The notes below the pieces were generated by a model. It ran no database searches. It saw only the letters and a list, made by a program, of their open reading frames with translations, and was not told the origin of the DNA. Below, piece by piece: positions 11,720 to 24,142 of a stretch of DNA of 64,000 nucleotides. Numbering within the stretch: position 1 is the first letter of the stretch; each line of letters opens with the position of its first letter. The position numbers and the translations under genes were made by a program. This DNA comes from Rhinopithecus roxellana (lineage: Eukaryota; Chordata; Mammalia; Primates; Cercopithecidae): contig NC_044561.1 in assembly GCF_007565055.1 (NCBI RefSeq), positions 30,645,483-30,709,482 on the forward strand, in the 5' to 3' direction.

Positions 11720-11945
11720 GATTCTGAAGTCCTGTTGCCCAGTTTTGCCACTTTCTCTCTTTTTGAATTTGGGCAAGTTACTCAGTCTCTCTATATTTAG
11801 GGTTTTTCTCATATATAAGATAGCAGTAATAATAAAAGTAACTCTCATGTAAGAGTATTAGAAGGATTCACTGAGTTAGTACATGTCAAGCACAACACTT
11901 AACACACAGAAAGGCTTATGTGTATTTATTACTGCTATTGTTATT
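11720..11945 (+). repeat. MIR SINE
   Basis: GAATTTGGGCAAGTTACTCA then AAGGATTCACTGAGTTAGTA and ACATGTCAAGCACAACACTTAAC are the sense MIR core and 3' part. Confidence 0.85.
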
Positions 11946-12754
11946 GCTATTATTGCTGACTAGTGCACTTAATATAGTTTTAAAATAATAATCAAAATAA
12001 TGTAAAAGCCATATAGGATGTTAATATTCTGCCAGTGTAGACTTATGATAAATGGTTTCAAATCAATGAAGTCAGTCTTGTAAAAAAAAATCAATTGGCT
12101 TCTTTAATCATACTTTCTCATAGGCAAGAGAAAAACAGCATTGTATATTACACTGTAGCCATGACCCCTCAGGATGAATAGATCTGTGTGAAATTACTAC
12201 AAGCATATGAAAAACTTCATGTGAAAATCAGTATAGGATACAGTACAACATGTGCTATAATTAGTTAGAAAGGGCCTACTGTAAGCCAGACATTCACACA
12301 TCAGAGCCACAAGAAAGGCTAATTTTTATTGAATTGAATATTTCCCAGTATGAAACCTGTGGCTCCTCCAACTATTTAGACATCAATTTCCTATAATCCC
12401 AATTCAATTTGCTGCATTACACAGTATCACAAGGTCAAAGAAAAATCTACCATGACTTTGTTTGACGAGAGGAGAATAGCAGTCATTATTTTCTCTCAGG
12501 TTAGGGAAACACTTGTACGTTGCTAATTTCTGCCCTTCTCAGACCTCTCAAATGACAGAGGTCAATTAAATATTGTTTTTGCCTTATGGAGATTGACTTC
12601 CTCAGATGTAAGTGTAAACAAGGCTAGATAGGAAGAATCCCCACATGTTTAGACAAAACTAAGGGCAGAAAACAAGTTTATTACGTATCATAGAAGTTTA
12701 ATTCTGAAGAATTTATTTGTAAGTCTTTTTAAGCAGTGAGTTTGAATGTCAACA
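11946..12754. other. Unique sequence
   Basis: Nothing recognised between the MIR and the L1 fragment. Confidence 0.5.
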
Positions 12755-12930
12755 TTTTAAAAAACTTTTAAATTGTTTTTAAAAATTTTGGGGGTACATA
12801 GTAAATGTATATATTCATGGGATATATGGGATGTTTTGATACAGGCAATGTGAAATAAAGATATCACAGAGAATGGGGTTTCAATTCCCTCAAGCATTTA
12901 TCCTTTGAGTTACAAACAATGCAATTACTG
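12755..12930 (-). mobile_element. L1 3'-end fragment (older L1M/L1MA type)
   Basis: TTTTGGGGGTACATAGTAAA, GGGATGTTTTGATACAGGCA and CCCTCAAGCATTTATCCTTT are the antisense 3' UTR of a mammalian-wide L1. The element is strongly 5' truncated. The T/A-rich left side is consistent with the old poly(A) end. Confidence 0.8.
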
Positions 12931-12988
12931 AATGTCACCTTTAATGGAAAAGGTCTATTAAAGGTCATCATGCTTCTTTAGAGCATAT

Positions 12989-13277
12989 TCTATTAGGGCT
13001 GCCAAAACGAATAACCATAGACTGGGTAGCTGATAAACAACAGAAATGTATTTCTCTCTGTTCTAGAGGCTGGAAAGTCCAAGATCAAGGCTCAGGCAGA
13101 AATTGGTATCTGGCAAGAGTCCACTTTCTGGTTCATAGATAGTCATCTTTTCATTGCATCTTCCTATGATGGAGGAGGGAGGGAGTTCTCTGGGGCACCT
13201 TTTATGAAGGCACTGATCTCACTCATTATGACGCTGCCACCCTAATGGCCTCACCTAAACCATATTGCCTCCAAAAG
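12989..13277 (-). mobile_element. MLT1 LTR, truncated duplicate
   Basis: This is the second copy of the MLT1 segment at 11061-11348. It shares private features with that copy, such as GGCTCAGGCAGAAATTGGT and GGAGGAGGGAGGGAGTTCTC. It lacks the LTR 5' part, cut at CCAAAAG. Confidence 0.85.
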
Positions 13278-13304
13278 ACCCTATATTTACAAATAAATAG
13301 TAGT
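12989..13304 (+). repeat. Locally duplicated segment, copy B (internally deleted)
   Basis: A direct repeat of 11061-11709. The join at 13277 fuses CCAAAAG (equivalent to 11348) to GACCCTATAT (equivalent to 11682) with one base of shared G, then runs on through ACAAATAAATAGTAGT. A deletion of about 333 bases explains the difference. Confidence 0.85.
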
Positions 13305-16300
13305 CTAGCTTGCTATTTTACAATATTATATCTTCCATGTGCCTGTAATTCAATGTCTTTTAAAATTATTCATCCCTGAGTCTTCTGAGGGATAGAAGTT
13401 ATACTCGTCATGTAATTATTTCAATAAAGATTTTTAAATGATAGCTCCATATTGCTGATTCCCAGCGCCTGGGCTCTCTCTGCTTCTCTATGGATTCCTT
13501 GGTAAATGCCCATGTGATTTTTCAGAAAGTGATTTCTTGAGCATCTTGCCAACTGCTCAGGATTTTCAGGATTAAAGAATTAAACCACATCTGATTTCAA
13601 AGTAATCTGTCATTTATTTTTTTTTCTAATTATTACTGCTTAGCTTAGGTTTCAACAAAGTAAATGAAAGCTATTGTAGTTTGAATGTGTTAAAATGTGC
13701 TGACTTTTTAAGTAACACATAGAAAAATATCAACCTCATGAGTATAGTGTTGCCTTATTTGAAGCCATATTTTGGTAACATAATTACATATTAATGACAA
13801 CAGAGATCTCTCAGAAATTCTACTTACGTTTCCCTTGCATTAACTACTATGAAACCTCACAAAGGAGCCAATAACTTGATTAAATATTTTATAGAGTCAC
13901 AAAGAAAAATGAGATGAAGCAACCAATAAAATGATTTTTTTTAAGTCTTTAAACATTTATCTTTAGAACCCTTAAAGATCGCTCCTAAATATTATATTTG
14001 CCATTTTCTGATTGTTAGATTTAAAAATTTGGTGGCTTGATTTATTGGAGTACAAATTTTTTTTCTAAAGTTGTATTGTTTGTTAAAGAAAAATTTCTTT
14101 GAAAATGGGCATACAATGTGTAACAAACATGGGAAGGTTTTAAAAATAAAACTTAAATTTATTTTAAAAGGTGATGTGTTTTAAAATATTCTCACAAAGA
14201 TTTTCAGTACTCAAAATTGAAAGTTTACTTAGTTTGTTCATATGGAAAATAGTTCATCTACCAAAGCCATTTTGCAGAGGAAATACTTGAGAGGAAGGAA
14301 GTTTTTAGCACTTCATTGAATAATTTATGAACAGACCAACATTATATTAGTCAAATAAAATAAAGTATCACTCTTAAAAGAGAAATCTTGTTCATTGTTG
14401 CAGTTTCTATATTCATCTGAGTAATGGAAAAATCAAATTGTAATTGTTTGTCCCTATTAAATAAATGGGTGAATAATACTAATTACTTATTTACTTGTAA
14501 CACACTAGAAAAATATACTTTATTTTATGTTACAATGAATCACATTGACCAGACATCATGAAATACAAACGCCTAAGATGCAACTTGTCTCGACTAGTGA
14601 GGTAGCATGATTTTGAAAATGTATGTTGGAGGCCTATTTTGAAGAATATACCTGGTTAATTTTTTTGTTTGCTTCTGTGGAAGGAGCCAGTAGAAAACTC
14701 CCGAAGGTACCCTCTGCTGTTCAGCTTCCTTTCCACCGTGCTGTACATTTGACCAGCCCTGAGAAGAGCACCATCAGGAAATTGGACCAAGGTAGATTCA
14801 GCCAATATGACACAGGATGAGATAGAAAATGGGGATTGACAAGGAGGAACGAGAAGAAAAAGGTCACGGTAGAAGATGGAAGATGGTGAAAAGGTGGTTG
14901 ATTTCTAGGAAATTGAGTTGTTAGAGAATTAGGGAAATTATAAAAGTGATTATTTTCATATACATTTCGATTTAAATAAAATTATAAGAGTAAGATTTTC
15001 ATAACTCAACAGAAAAAGCTGTGTTTTTCCTCTTTTTTTTCTGGCTATGTAAACTCGGATAACAAATGTTAAAGTTTTTATAGTATATTTTAAAACCCTT
15101 AGAACAATGTCTGATGTATAATAAGTGCCCAATAAATGTTAATTATTATTATATTTAACAAGGCCAATGGGACCATTGGCTTGAACTTGTTTAATTTATA
15201 GACGAAGATTCTACATCCCTGAGAAATATTTTTAAAAATGAATAGAAGTCAGTTTTCACCAAAACAATAATAAAACTTAAATATAAATGTAGATCCATAT
15301 TAATTTTAACTGCATTTTGTTGGTTTTTAACACAGAATGGACTGGCACAGTTTCTAATGATAAAGTAAGAATTTAAAAGTTAGCACAATTATACACTAAA
15401 TTGCTCTTTTTTGCACCTATGTTTCTTAATTCACTAGCATATTAGGGACAGAATGAGACTCCAGTATGCAGTAGTGCCCATAAAAATGAATCTTATCCGT
15501 CAGCTTTCTGTTTTTGTCAGGTTTAGCTCTTATTTTCATTCATATAGAATGTATTTTGATTATTTCTTTTTATACTAATAAATTCTTAAAAATTAGAAAT
15601 TCGTGATAACTGCTTAATTGATTAAAATGCACTAGCTGAACTTAGATTCTTCTCAATCATTTCTCTTTGCAATATAACTTGTTTATTTTCACAGCTAGTA
15701 AAAATAATTATTACAAAATACATTGAAAGAGTCTGTCAGATATGATTTGGGGGACACGTCTGCCACCTCTTTGAATATATTAAGCATCTAATTATTATGT
15801 AATGAATCAAATACTTTTGTATGATCTAGAACATTGGTTATTTTACAAAAATCTAGAAATTTTCTTGTTTTTTTCTCAGTGTGGCACACACTTTTGTTTT
15901 CAAAATTTGCAATATTAACCAAAGAACATAAAAAATAACAGATAAAAAGCATTGCCATTTTTAGGGACTCTGAATTTCATTTTTGATATTTATTCTTCCA
16001 TTGAGGGAAATTGTATTGAATCCTTTTTTTTTCTGTAAGAGTAGAAAAAAAAAAAAATAAAGCATCAATGACCACATTCCATTGATACAAATTTAGAGGA
16101 AGTGAATTGAAGCATGCCATGCTGTGTGCTTTGCAGAAATTTTAGATACACTTTATTTTGCCTTGGCTTTACTTTTTTTTATTCTTGATTCATCTCAAAG
16201 GGAGAAGCAAAATATTTCAAGTCTGTAGTAAGTTACTTTTCACAAATGCTCAAAATTTTATTGTTTGTTCAGCTTTAAATGCAATAAGCACCAGATAATA

Positions 16301-17241
16301 CTGAATATGTTTCAAAGTTTAACCTTTCATGTAGTTAGTGCTAAGGAATTCTTTTCATCAGAAATAAAATTTACTTAAATGGAGTAAATGTGAGAAAAGA
16401 GAGGAATGTGCTCCAAATAATTCAAGAATATAAACCTATCAAGTTTGACATCCAGAAATAAATACAATTTGAAATGATAATTGGTTCTAAATACTATTTT
16501 AACTTTTTATCTTAATTTTATTTCCCCTCCTGAATTATCTTTTCATTCTTTTCTGTTTGTTACCTACAACCATTTCTCAAACCTCTTCAAACCTATAAAC
16601 CAAAACCTAGATGAATAGATGTAAAATGTAAAACAAACATATAATAAAAGTAAATAAGAAATTGAATATAACTCAGTAAACAGATAAAATAAGTGTCAAT
16701 CTACCTTTAAAAACAATTAAATACTGCTCATAATGGAAAACAAAAACAAATAATTTTTGAAATAAAATATTGTATCACTATGTTATATTTTTCTGAAACT
16801 TGAAGCTTCTTAGATTGTACCTTAAATAATTCATAAAGAGGTTTTATAATATTTAATTGGATCTGTAAAGGTATTTGATATAAGTATATAGCTTTCTCAG
16901 CTATTTCTTTTAGCCATTGGAGGATTATATTTCATTAGAACAAAGCCTGATTCTGTACCATTCGGCAATAAGTTGTAGCATACAATGAAACTAAAATATA
17001 TAAAATGAACTGAAATTATTTTCTCTTTCTAACACCTTTTCAATGAACTTCCATGCCATTAACGAGAAAAAAATTGAAAAAAAGAATTTGCTGTATTTTC
17101 TATCTAGCATATTTTTCAGTGTGATAGTCCTCTATATTTCTTTGTTTCTTATAAGATTTGCTTCAAAATGCATACACCCCAAAATGCATGCACACACTCC
17201 ACTGCTTAATAACAGATTTTTTTAAAAAAAAAACAAGTTTG
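13305..17241. other. Long low-repeat AT-rich interval
   Basis: Nearly 4 kb with little recognisable. A short MIR-like end (CCCAATAAATGTTAATTATT) lies at about 15095-15150. Several T or A runs (13617, 16026, 16047) are present. The 65-codon frame at 14623-14820 has no recognisable motifs. Confidence 0.5.
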
Positions 17242-17560
17242 GGGCCTGGCTAGGTGGCTCACACCTGTAATCCCAGAACTTTGGGAGGCCGAGGTGGAGA
17301 GATCACTTGAGGTCAGGAGTTTGAGACCATCCTGGCCAACATGGTGAAACCCTGTCTCTACTAAAAATACAAAATTAGCTGGGTGTGGCGACACACACTT
17401 GTAATCCCAGCTACTCGGGAAGTTGAGGCATGAGAATCACTTGAACCCGGGAGGCAGAGATTGCAGAGAGCCGAGATCGCGCCATTGCACTCCAGCCTGG
17501 GCAGAAGAGTGCAACTGTGTCTCAAATAAATAAATAATAAAAAAATTAAAAAATACATAA
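17242..17560 (+). repeat. AluS SINE
   Basis: A full-length sense Alu with GATCACTTGAGGTCAGGAGT and TTTGAGACCATCCTGGCCAA, which fit AluS rather than AluY or AluJ. It ends in a decayed AAATA-type tail. Flanking A-rich sequence obscures the target duplication. Confidence 0.88.
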
Positions 17561-18529
17561 TACAAAAAATTTTTTTAAAAGTTTTGAAAAGCTTGCTTGG
17601 GTCATTTTGTTAACTGTCCATTTTATAGACCTTCTAGGACCCAGGCTTTCTCCTTCCTGGTGAATCTGGGAGAGGTCAGTGTAACTTAATATAACTTGCT
17701 CTTTAACCAGCAAAGGGGAATGCCCTGTGTGGGTAACAGACAATTTCAGGTTTGAATTCCCAAACACTTTGTCTTGATCAAGTAAGGAAGGAGCCAAAAT
17801 TTGGCCCCACTTAGTCAGCAAATAATCATGTTTCTAAATTGCTCTGAGCCATTGGCTTTGATCCAGGTTTAAAATGAGTTGGTTTAAACAATGGCACTCT
17901 GACCCTCTGATTCTAAACGTTCAGTATGTTTCACACTGCCCGGGATCATGAGACCGCTCGGAGGCTTGGAGAGGACCTCGTGCAGCCTGATAATTGCTGC
18001 AGCATGCGTTGCAGTGTGACCCTTTGGAACTCTGAAGTCAGGGCATGTCATTTAACCCAGAGTGTGGCCACATGAACGCTGTGGGAGGCAGGAGGAATCT
18101 TGAGATACCCTCCCCAGAGAAGGGCCTTGGGTAGCAGTCCTAACACAGAGGACTCCACTGAGAAGTTTTGGTGTGTTAGAAGCAGAGCTGGGAATGTGGA
18201 CAGTGTTCCGTCTGGCTCAGGTCAACACTTCCTGGTTCCAGCCCTTGGTAGGGCGCTTTCCATAGCTCTGCCACATGCTTCTGGGGAGTTCAGAAGGGCC
18301 CATCCAGGTCCCTGCACAAGTACATGATTCAATCAGTATAGCTGATCGATCAAAGGAAACTAGCACGTGTAAAATAAGGCCAACCCCATGAAAGTGATTG
18401 CAGTAGGTCTGAGAAGTGTGAGTCAATGAGGGCTGAACAGTCGGAGAACACCCTAGATTGATCAGTCTATCGATTTGCTCCATAAAGATTGGAGACCCAT
18501 TCATTATTCTGTGGCTGGATTGTGTTAAG
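17561..18529. other. Unique, slightly GC-richer interval
   Basis: About 17900-18320 is more GC-rich than its surroundings (for example CCGGGATCATGAGACCGCTCGG). I see no splice-bounded exon, and open frames on both strands (75 and 95 codons) overlap each other, which argues against coding. Confidence 0.45.
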
Positions 18530-18605
18530 CTAAGAACACAAAAGTGAACAAGACTCAGTCCCTGCTCTTGCTGACTTTACACAGTATTCATTCATACACT
18601 ATATA
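18530..18605 (-). repeat. L2 3'-end fragment
   Basis: AAAAGTGAACAAGACTCAGT and CCCTGCTCTTGCTGACTTTA are the reverse complement of the L2 near-terminal region. Confidence 0.6.
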
Positions 18606-18920
18606 GTCATAATAGTTCCAACTTCAGCTTTAAAAAAGTATTTAGGTTATTTGAGTTCTATTTTTCCCCAAAAAAGTGTCCATGATATTTTGAGCTTTCT
18701 TTATTATCATTGTTATTATTATACTTTAAATTCTGGGGTACATGTGCAGAACGTGCAGTTTTGTTACACAGGTATACACGTGCCATGGTGGTTTGCTGCA
18801 CCCATCAACCTGTCACCTACATTAGGTATTTCTCCTAATGCTATCTCTCCCCTAGCCTCCCACCCCTGACAGGCCCTGATGTGTGATGTTCCCCTCCCTG
18901 TGTCCATGTGTTCTCATTGT

Positions 18921-21900
18921 TCAACTCCCACTTATGAGTGAGAACATGTGGTGTTTGGTTTTCTGATCTTGTGATAGTTTGCTGAGAATGATGGTTTTCA
19001 GCTTCACCCATGTCCCTGCAAAGGAAATGGGCTCATCCTTTTTTTATGACTGCATAGTATTCCATGGTGTATATGTGCCACATTTTCTTAATCCAGTCTA
19101 TCATTGATGGACATTTGGGTTGGTTCCAAGCTATGGTGAATAGTGTTGCAATAAATATATGTGTGCATGTGTCTTTATCATAGAATGATTTATAACCCTT
19201 TGGGTATATGCTCAATATTGGGATTGCTGGGTCAAATGGTATTTCTAGTTCTAGATCCTGGAGGAATTGCTACACTGTCTTCCACAATGGTTGAACTAAT
19301 TTACACTTCCACTAACAGTGTAAAAGCATTTCTATTTTTCCACAACCTCTCCAGCATCTGTTGTTTCCTGACTTTTATTGATTACCATTCTAACTGATGT
19401 GAGATGGTATCTCATTGTGGTTTTGATTTGCATTTCTCTAATGACAAGTGATGATGAGCATTTTTTCATATGTCTGTTGGCTGCATAAATGTCTTCTTTT
19501 GAGAAGTGTCTGTTCATAACCTTTGCCCATTTTTTTGATGGGGTTGTTTGCTTTTTTCCTTGTAAATTTGTTTAAGTTCTTTGTAGATTATGGATATTAG
19601 CCCTTTGTCAGATGGATAGATTGCAAACATTTTCTCCCATTCTGTAGGTTGCCTGTTCACTCTGATGATAGTTTCTTTTGCTGTGCAGAAGCTCTTTAGT
19701 TTAATTAGATCCCATTTGTCAATGTTGGCTTTTGTTGCCATTGCTTTTGGTGTTTTAGACATGAAGTCTTTGCCCATACTTATATCCTGAATGGTACTGC
19801 CCAGGTTTTCTTCTAGGATTTTTATGGTCCTAGGTCTTATATTTAAGTCTTTGATCCATCTAGAGTTGATTTTTGTATAAGATGTAAAGAAGGGGTCCAG
19901 TTGCAGTTTTCTGCATATGGCTAGCCAGTTTTCCCAATACCATTTATTAAATAGGGAATCTTTTCCCCATTGCTTGTATGTGTCAGATTTGTCAAAGATC
20001 AGATGGCGGTAGATGTGTGGTGTTATTTCTGAGGCCTCCGCTCTGGTCTGTATATCTGTGTTGGTACCAGCACCATGCTGTTTTGGTTACTGTAGCCTTG
20101 TAGTATAGTTTGAAGTCAGGTAGCATGATGCCTCCAGCTTTGTTCTTCTTGCCCAGGATTTTCTTGGCTATGCAGGCCCTTTTTTAGTTCCATATGAAGT
20201 TTAAAGTAGTTTTTTCCATTTCTGTGAAGAAAGTCAGTGGTAGCTTGATAGGGATAGCATTGAGTCTGTAAATTACTTTGGGCAGTGAGGCCATTTTCAT
20301 GATATTGATTCTTCCTATCCATGAGCATGGAATGTTTTTCCATTTGCTTGTGTCCTCTCTTATTTACTTGAGTAGTGGTTTTTAGTTGTCCTTGAAGAGG
20401 TCCTTCACATCCCTTGTAAGTTGTATTCCTAGGTATTTGATTCTTTTAGTAGCAATTGTGAATGAGCGTTCACTCATGATTTGGCTCTCTGTCTGTTATT
20501 GGTGTACAAGAATGCTTGTGAATTTTGCACATTGATTTTGTGTCCTGAGACTTTGCTGAAGTTGCTTATCAGCTTAAGGGGATTTTGGGCTGAGACCGTG
20601 GGGTTTTCTAAATATACAATCACGTCATCTGCAAACAGAGACAATTTCACTTTCTCTCTTCCTGTTTGAATATGCTTTATTGCTTTCTCTTGCCTAATTG
20701 CTCTGGCCAGAAATTCCAATACTGTGTTGAATAGGAGTGGTAAGAGAGGGCATTCTTGTATTATGCCAGGTTTTCAAAGGAAATGGTTCCAGTTTTTGCC
20801 CATTCAGTGTAATATTGGCTGTGAGTTTGTCATAAATCACTCTTAGCATTTTGAGATACGTTCCACCAATACCCAGTTTATTGAGAGTTTTTTTAGCATG
20901 AAAGGTTCTTGAATTTTGTTGAAGGCCTTTTCTGCATCTATTGAGATAATCATGTGGTTTTTGTTGTTGGATCTGTTTATGTGATGGGTTACATTTATTA
21001 ATTTGTGTATGTTAAACCAGCCTTGCATCCTAGGGATGAAGCCGACTTATCGTGGTGGATAAGCTTTTTGATGTGCTGCTGGATTTGGGTTGCCAGTATT
21101 TTACTGAGGATTTTTGCATCGATGATCATCAATGTTATTGGCCTAAAATTCTCTTTTTTTGTTGTGTCTCTGCCAGGCTCTGGTATCAGAATGATGCTAG
21201 CCTCATAAAATGAGTTTGGGAGGATTCCTTCTTTTTCTGTTGATTGGAATCGTTTTAGAAGGAATGGTACCAGCTCGTCTTTGTACTTCTGGTAGAATTC
21301 GACTGTGAATCCGTCTGGTCCTGGACTTTTTTTGGTTGGTAGGCTATCAATTATTGCCTCAATTTCAGAGCCTACTATTGGTCTATTCAGGGATTCAACT
21401 TCTTCCTGGTTTAGTCTTGGGACGGTGTATGTGTCCAGGAGTTTATCCATTTCTTCTAGATTTTCTAGTTTATTTGTGTAGAGGTGTTTATAGTATTCTC
21501 TGATGGTAGTTTGTATTTCTGTGGGATTGGTGGTGATATCCCCTTTATCATTTTTTATTGTGTCTATTTGATTTTTCTCTCTTTTCTTCTTTATTAGTTT
21601 TGCTAGCAGTCTATCTATTTTGTTGATCTTTTCAAAAAACCAGCTCCTGGATTCATTGATTTTTTGAAGGGTATTTTGTGTCTCTATCTCCTTCAGTTCT
21701 GCTCTGATCTTAGTTATTTCTTGCCTTCTGCTAGCTTTTGAATTTGTTTGCTCTTGCTTCTCTAGTTCTTTTAATTGTGATGTTAAGGTGTCAATTTTAG
21801 ATCTCTCCTACTTTCTCCTGCTTTCTCTTGTGGGGATTTAGTGCTATAAATTTCCCTCTATACACTGCTTTAAATGTGTCCCAGAGATTCTGGTATGTTG

Positions 21901-22759
21901 TATCTTTGTTCTCATTGGTTTCAAAGAATATCTTTATTTCTGCCTTCATTTCATTATGTACCCAGTAGTCATTCAGGAGCAGGTTGTTCAGTTTCCATGT
22001 AGTTGTGCGGTTTTGAGTGAGTTTCTTAATCCTGAGTTCTAGTGCAATTGCACTGTTGTCTGAGAGAGAGTTTGTTGTGATTTCTGTTCTTTTACATTTG
22101 CTGAAGAATGTTTTACTTCCAATTACATGGTCAATTTTAGAATAAGTGCGATGTGGTGCTGAGAAGAATGTATATTCTCTTGATTTGGGTTGGAGGGTTC
22201 TGTAGATGTCTCTTAGGTCTGCTTGGTCCAGAGCTGAGTTCAAGTCCTGGATATCCTTTTTAATCTTCTGTCTCATTGATCTGTCTAATAGTGACAGTGG
22301 GGTGTTAAAGTGTCCCATTATTATTGTGTGGGAATCTAAGTCTCTTTGTAGGTCTCTAAGAACTTGCCTTATGAATCTGGGTGCTCCTGTATTGGGTGCA
22401 TATATAGTTAGGATAGTTAGCTCTTCTTGTTGAATTGATCCCTTTACCATTGTGTAATGGTCTTCTTTGTCTCTTTTGATCTTTATTGGCTTAGAGTCTG
22501 TTTAATCAGAGATCAGGATTGAAATCCTTGTTTGTTTGTTTTTTTTTGTTTTTTTTTTGCTTTCCATTTGTTAGATCTTCCTCCATCCCTTTATTTTGAG
22601 CCTATGTGTGTCTTTGCACGTGAGATGGGTCTCCTGGATGCAGCACACTGATGGGTCTTGACTCTTTATCCAATTTGTCACTCTGTGTCTTTTAACTGGG
22701 GCATTTAGCCCATTTACATTTAAGGTTAGTATGGTTATGTGTGAATTTGATGCTGTCAT
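18921..22759 (-). pseudogene. L1 ORF2 pseudogene (endonuclease/reverse transcriptase)
   Basis: In life this ORF encodes the endonuclease and reverse transcriptase for target-primed retrotransposition. The start codon is at 22759 and the endonuclease begins MTASNSHITILTLNVNGLN, with the QETHL motif following. The largest surviving piece is 217 codons at 21797-22450. The reverse transcriptase region includes KSPGPDGF (20998-21450) and an intact FADD catalytic motif (about 20620-20650). The C-terminal YTMEYYAVIKK piece is at 19033-19215. Length, about 3.84 kb, is normal for ORF2, but stops and frameshifts split it into at least seven fragments. It cannot make a working protein. Confidence 0.9.
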
Positions 22760-22779
22760 TATGATGCTAGCTGGTTATT

Positions 22780-22943
22780 TCGCCCATTAATTGATGCAGT
22801 TTCTTCATAGTATCGATGATCTTTACAATTTGGCATGTTTCTGCAGTGGCTGGTACCGCTTGTTTCTTTCCATGTTTAGTGCTTCCTTCAGGAGCTCTTG
22901 TAAGGCAGGCCGGGTGGTGACAAATTCTCTCAGCATTTGCTAC
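22780..22943 (-). pseudogene. L1 ORF1 C-terminal remnant
   Basis: On the minus strand this reads the last part of ORF1: GAGAATTTGTCACCACCCGG, then CCTTACAAGAGCTCCTGAAG, then the ORF1-ORF2 spacer with AATAACCAGCTAGCATCAT. The rest of ORF1 and the 5' UTR are absent, so the element never had its own promoter here. Confidence 0.85.
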
Positions 22944-22984
22944 TTTGAGATTTCTTACATAGAAAATGTATTTATCATGTGTTT

Positions 22985-23055
22985 TCTGTACCCAGCAGAG
23001 TGCCTAATACATAACAGGTAGTCAAGGAATCTTTGCTAAGTAAATGAATCAGTGT
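22985..23055 (+). repeat. L2 3' terminus
   Basis: CCCAGCAGAGTGCCTAATAC, then a decayed ATAACAGGTAGTCAAGGAAT, GCTAAGTAAATGAATCAGTG. This is the sense L2 end next to the L1 truncation point. Confidence 0.7.
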
Positions 23056-24006
23056 ATTTTTGTACTGAATACGTGATAAGCGTTTAGCTGGGCATGTGTC
23101 TGAGACATGTGGGAAGGTAATGCTTCCTCAGCATGCCCTGACAATTTCTGTCCCATCTCAGTCCATCTCAATCGAAATGAGTAAGTCTGTCTGCATCATT
23201 TTCTTCTACTTCAGTCTGGGGCAGCCCTGACACAAGGAGCATAGAATATATGTCACCAAAGTGTCCCCAAATCCTCCCTCTGGTTGCCTGAATATGACAT
23301 CTCTATAATCAGTCCCCTTGAGGTTGTTCTCTAAATTTTGTCCTAAGAGATTAAAAACAGAACTGGGTTATCAGCTCTGGGAATGGTTTATAAATATGTT
23401 TATTAAGTAATAGCAAAACATACCAAAAAAAAAAAAAGAGAGAGAAAAAGGTAAAGCAGCATGCCTCATCATTCTATAGATACTATACTTTCTTACATGA
23501 CTATGACAAGGGACTGATCAAGACAGCAAGGCAAGAATGAAGAGATGCATGAAAAACTGGGAAGGACTGGATTTACAACACCCATTAGGCCAGTCAGACA
23601 AACCTGCATAAGCATAGAAGGCAGCCGTAATAGCCAGGCTTAGAAAGGATTATTGTACAAAAGTGTATCAGGAAATCCTAGGTGCTCCAGAACTACATAC
23701 TTAATCAAAGCTAAACTGTAGTAGGTCTTAAAAAACAATCAAAAGTAACACAAAGCCCTGATTGACCTCAGACGTAATCACAAATTTAGGTATTGCTAAT
23801 GCTACTCCTTCACAGTAATTTCAGGACACTTTGAGCAATATTGTATATATTTAGCTGATTTCAAAATTTAATTCTCATTTCCATTTGGTAAATCACTTTA
23901 AAAAGAAGACCAGTTAAAAACTGACTTTTAGAGAAAGCTGAGATTTGTTATATCACAATAAGAATTTGAAAAAACCATTAGATTATATGAGTAGATGTTT
24001 TCACTA
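23056..24006. other. Unique sequence
   Basis: Nothing recognised apart from an A13 plus AG patch at 23425-23450. Confidence 0.5.
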
Positions 24007-24142
24007 TTTTTTTGTTTGTTTGTTTGTTTTGAGACAAAGTTTTGCTCTTGTTGCCCAGGCTGGAGTGCAATGACATGATCTTGGCTCACTGCAACCTCTG
24101 CCTCCCAGGTTGAAGCGATTCTCTTGCCTCAACCTCCCGAGT
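24007..24142 (-). repeat. Alu fragment (3' part only)
   Basis: An antisense Alu: the tail is TTTGTTTGTTTG, followed by GAGACAAAGTTTTGCTCTTG through CCTCAACCTCCCGAGT, where it stops. Only the right arm is present, so the copy is 5' truncated or was later deleted. Confidence 0.9.

Larger units (their letters stand above)
18690..22943 (-). mobile_element. L1 element, 5'-truncated, primate L1PA/L1PB type
   Basis: A 4.25-kb antisense L1. The 3' UTR is at the left (GATATTTTGAGCTTTCTTTA, then GGTACATGTGCAGAACGTGC). ORF2 spans the middle, and the last part of ORF1 plus the ORF1-ORF2 spacer are at the right. Homology stops at CTCAGCATTTGCT near 22943. The 3' UTR wording (CTGACAGGCCCTGATGTGTG) suggests an older L1PA or L1PB subfamily. 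I could not identify a clear target duplication or an intact poly(T) at the 3' edge. Confidence 0.92.

Noticed and set aside
17900..18320. CpG island or promoter
   Set aside because: Only mildly GC-rich with few CpGs. No TATA, initiator or exon that I can support.
21797..22450. 217-codon minus frame with endonuclease features as a live gene
   Set aside because: It is a piece of a decayed L1 ORF2. Stops and frameshifts on both sides and a missing 5' end rule out function.
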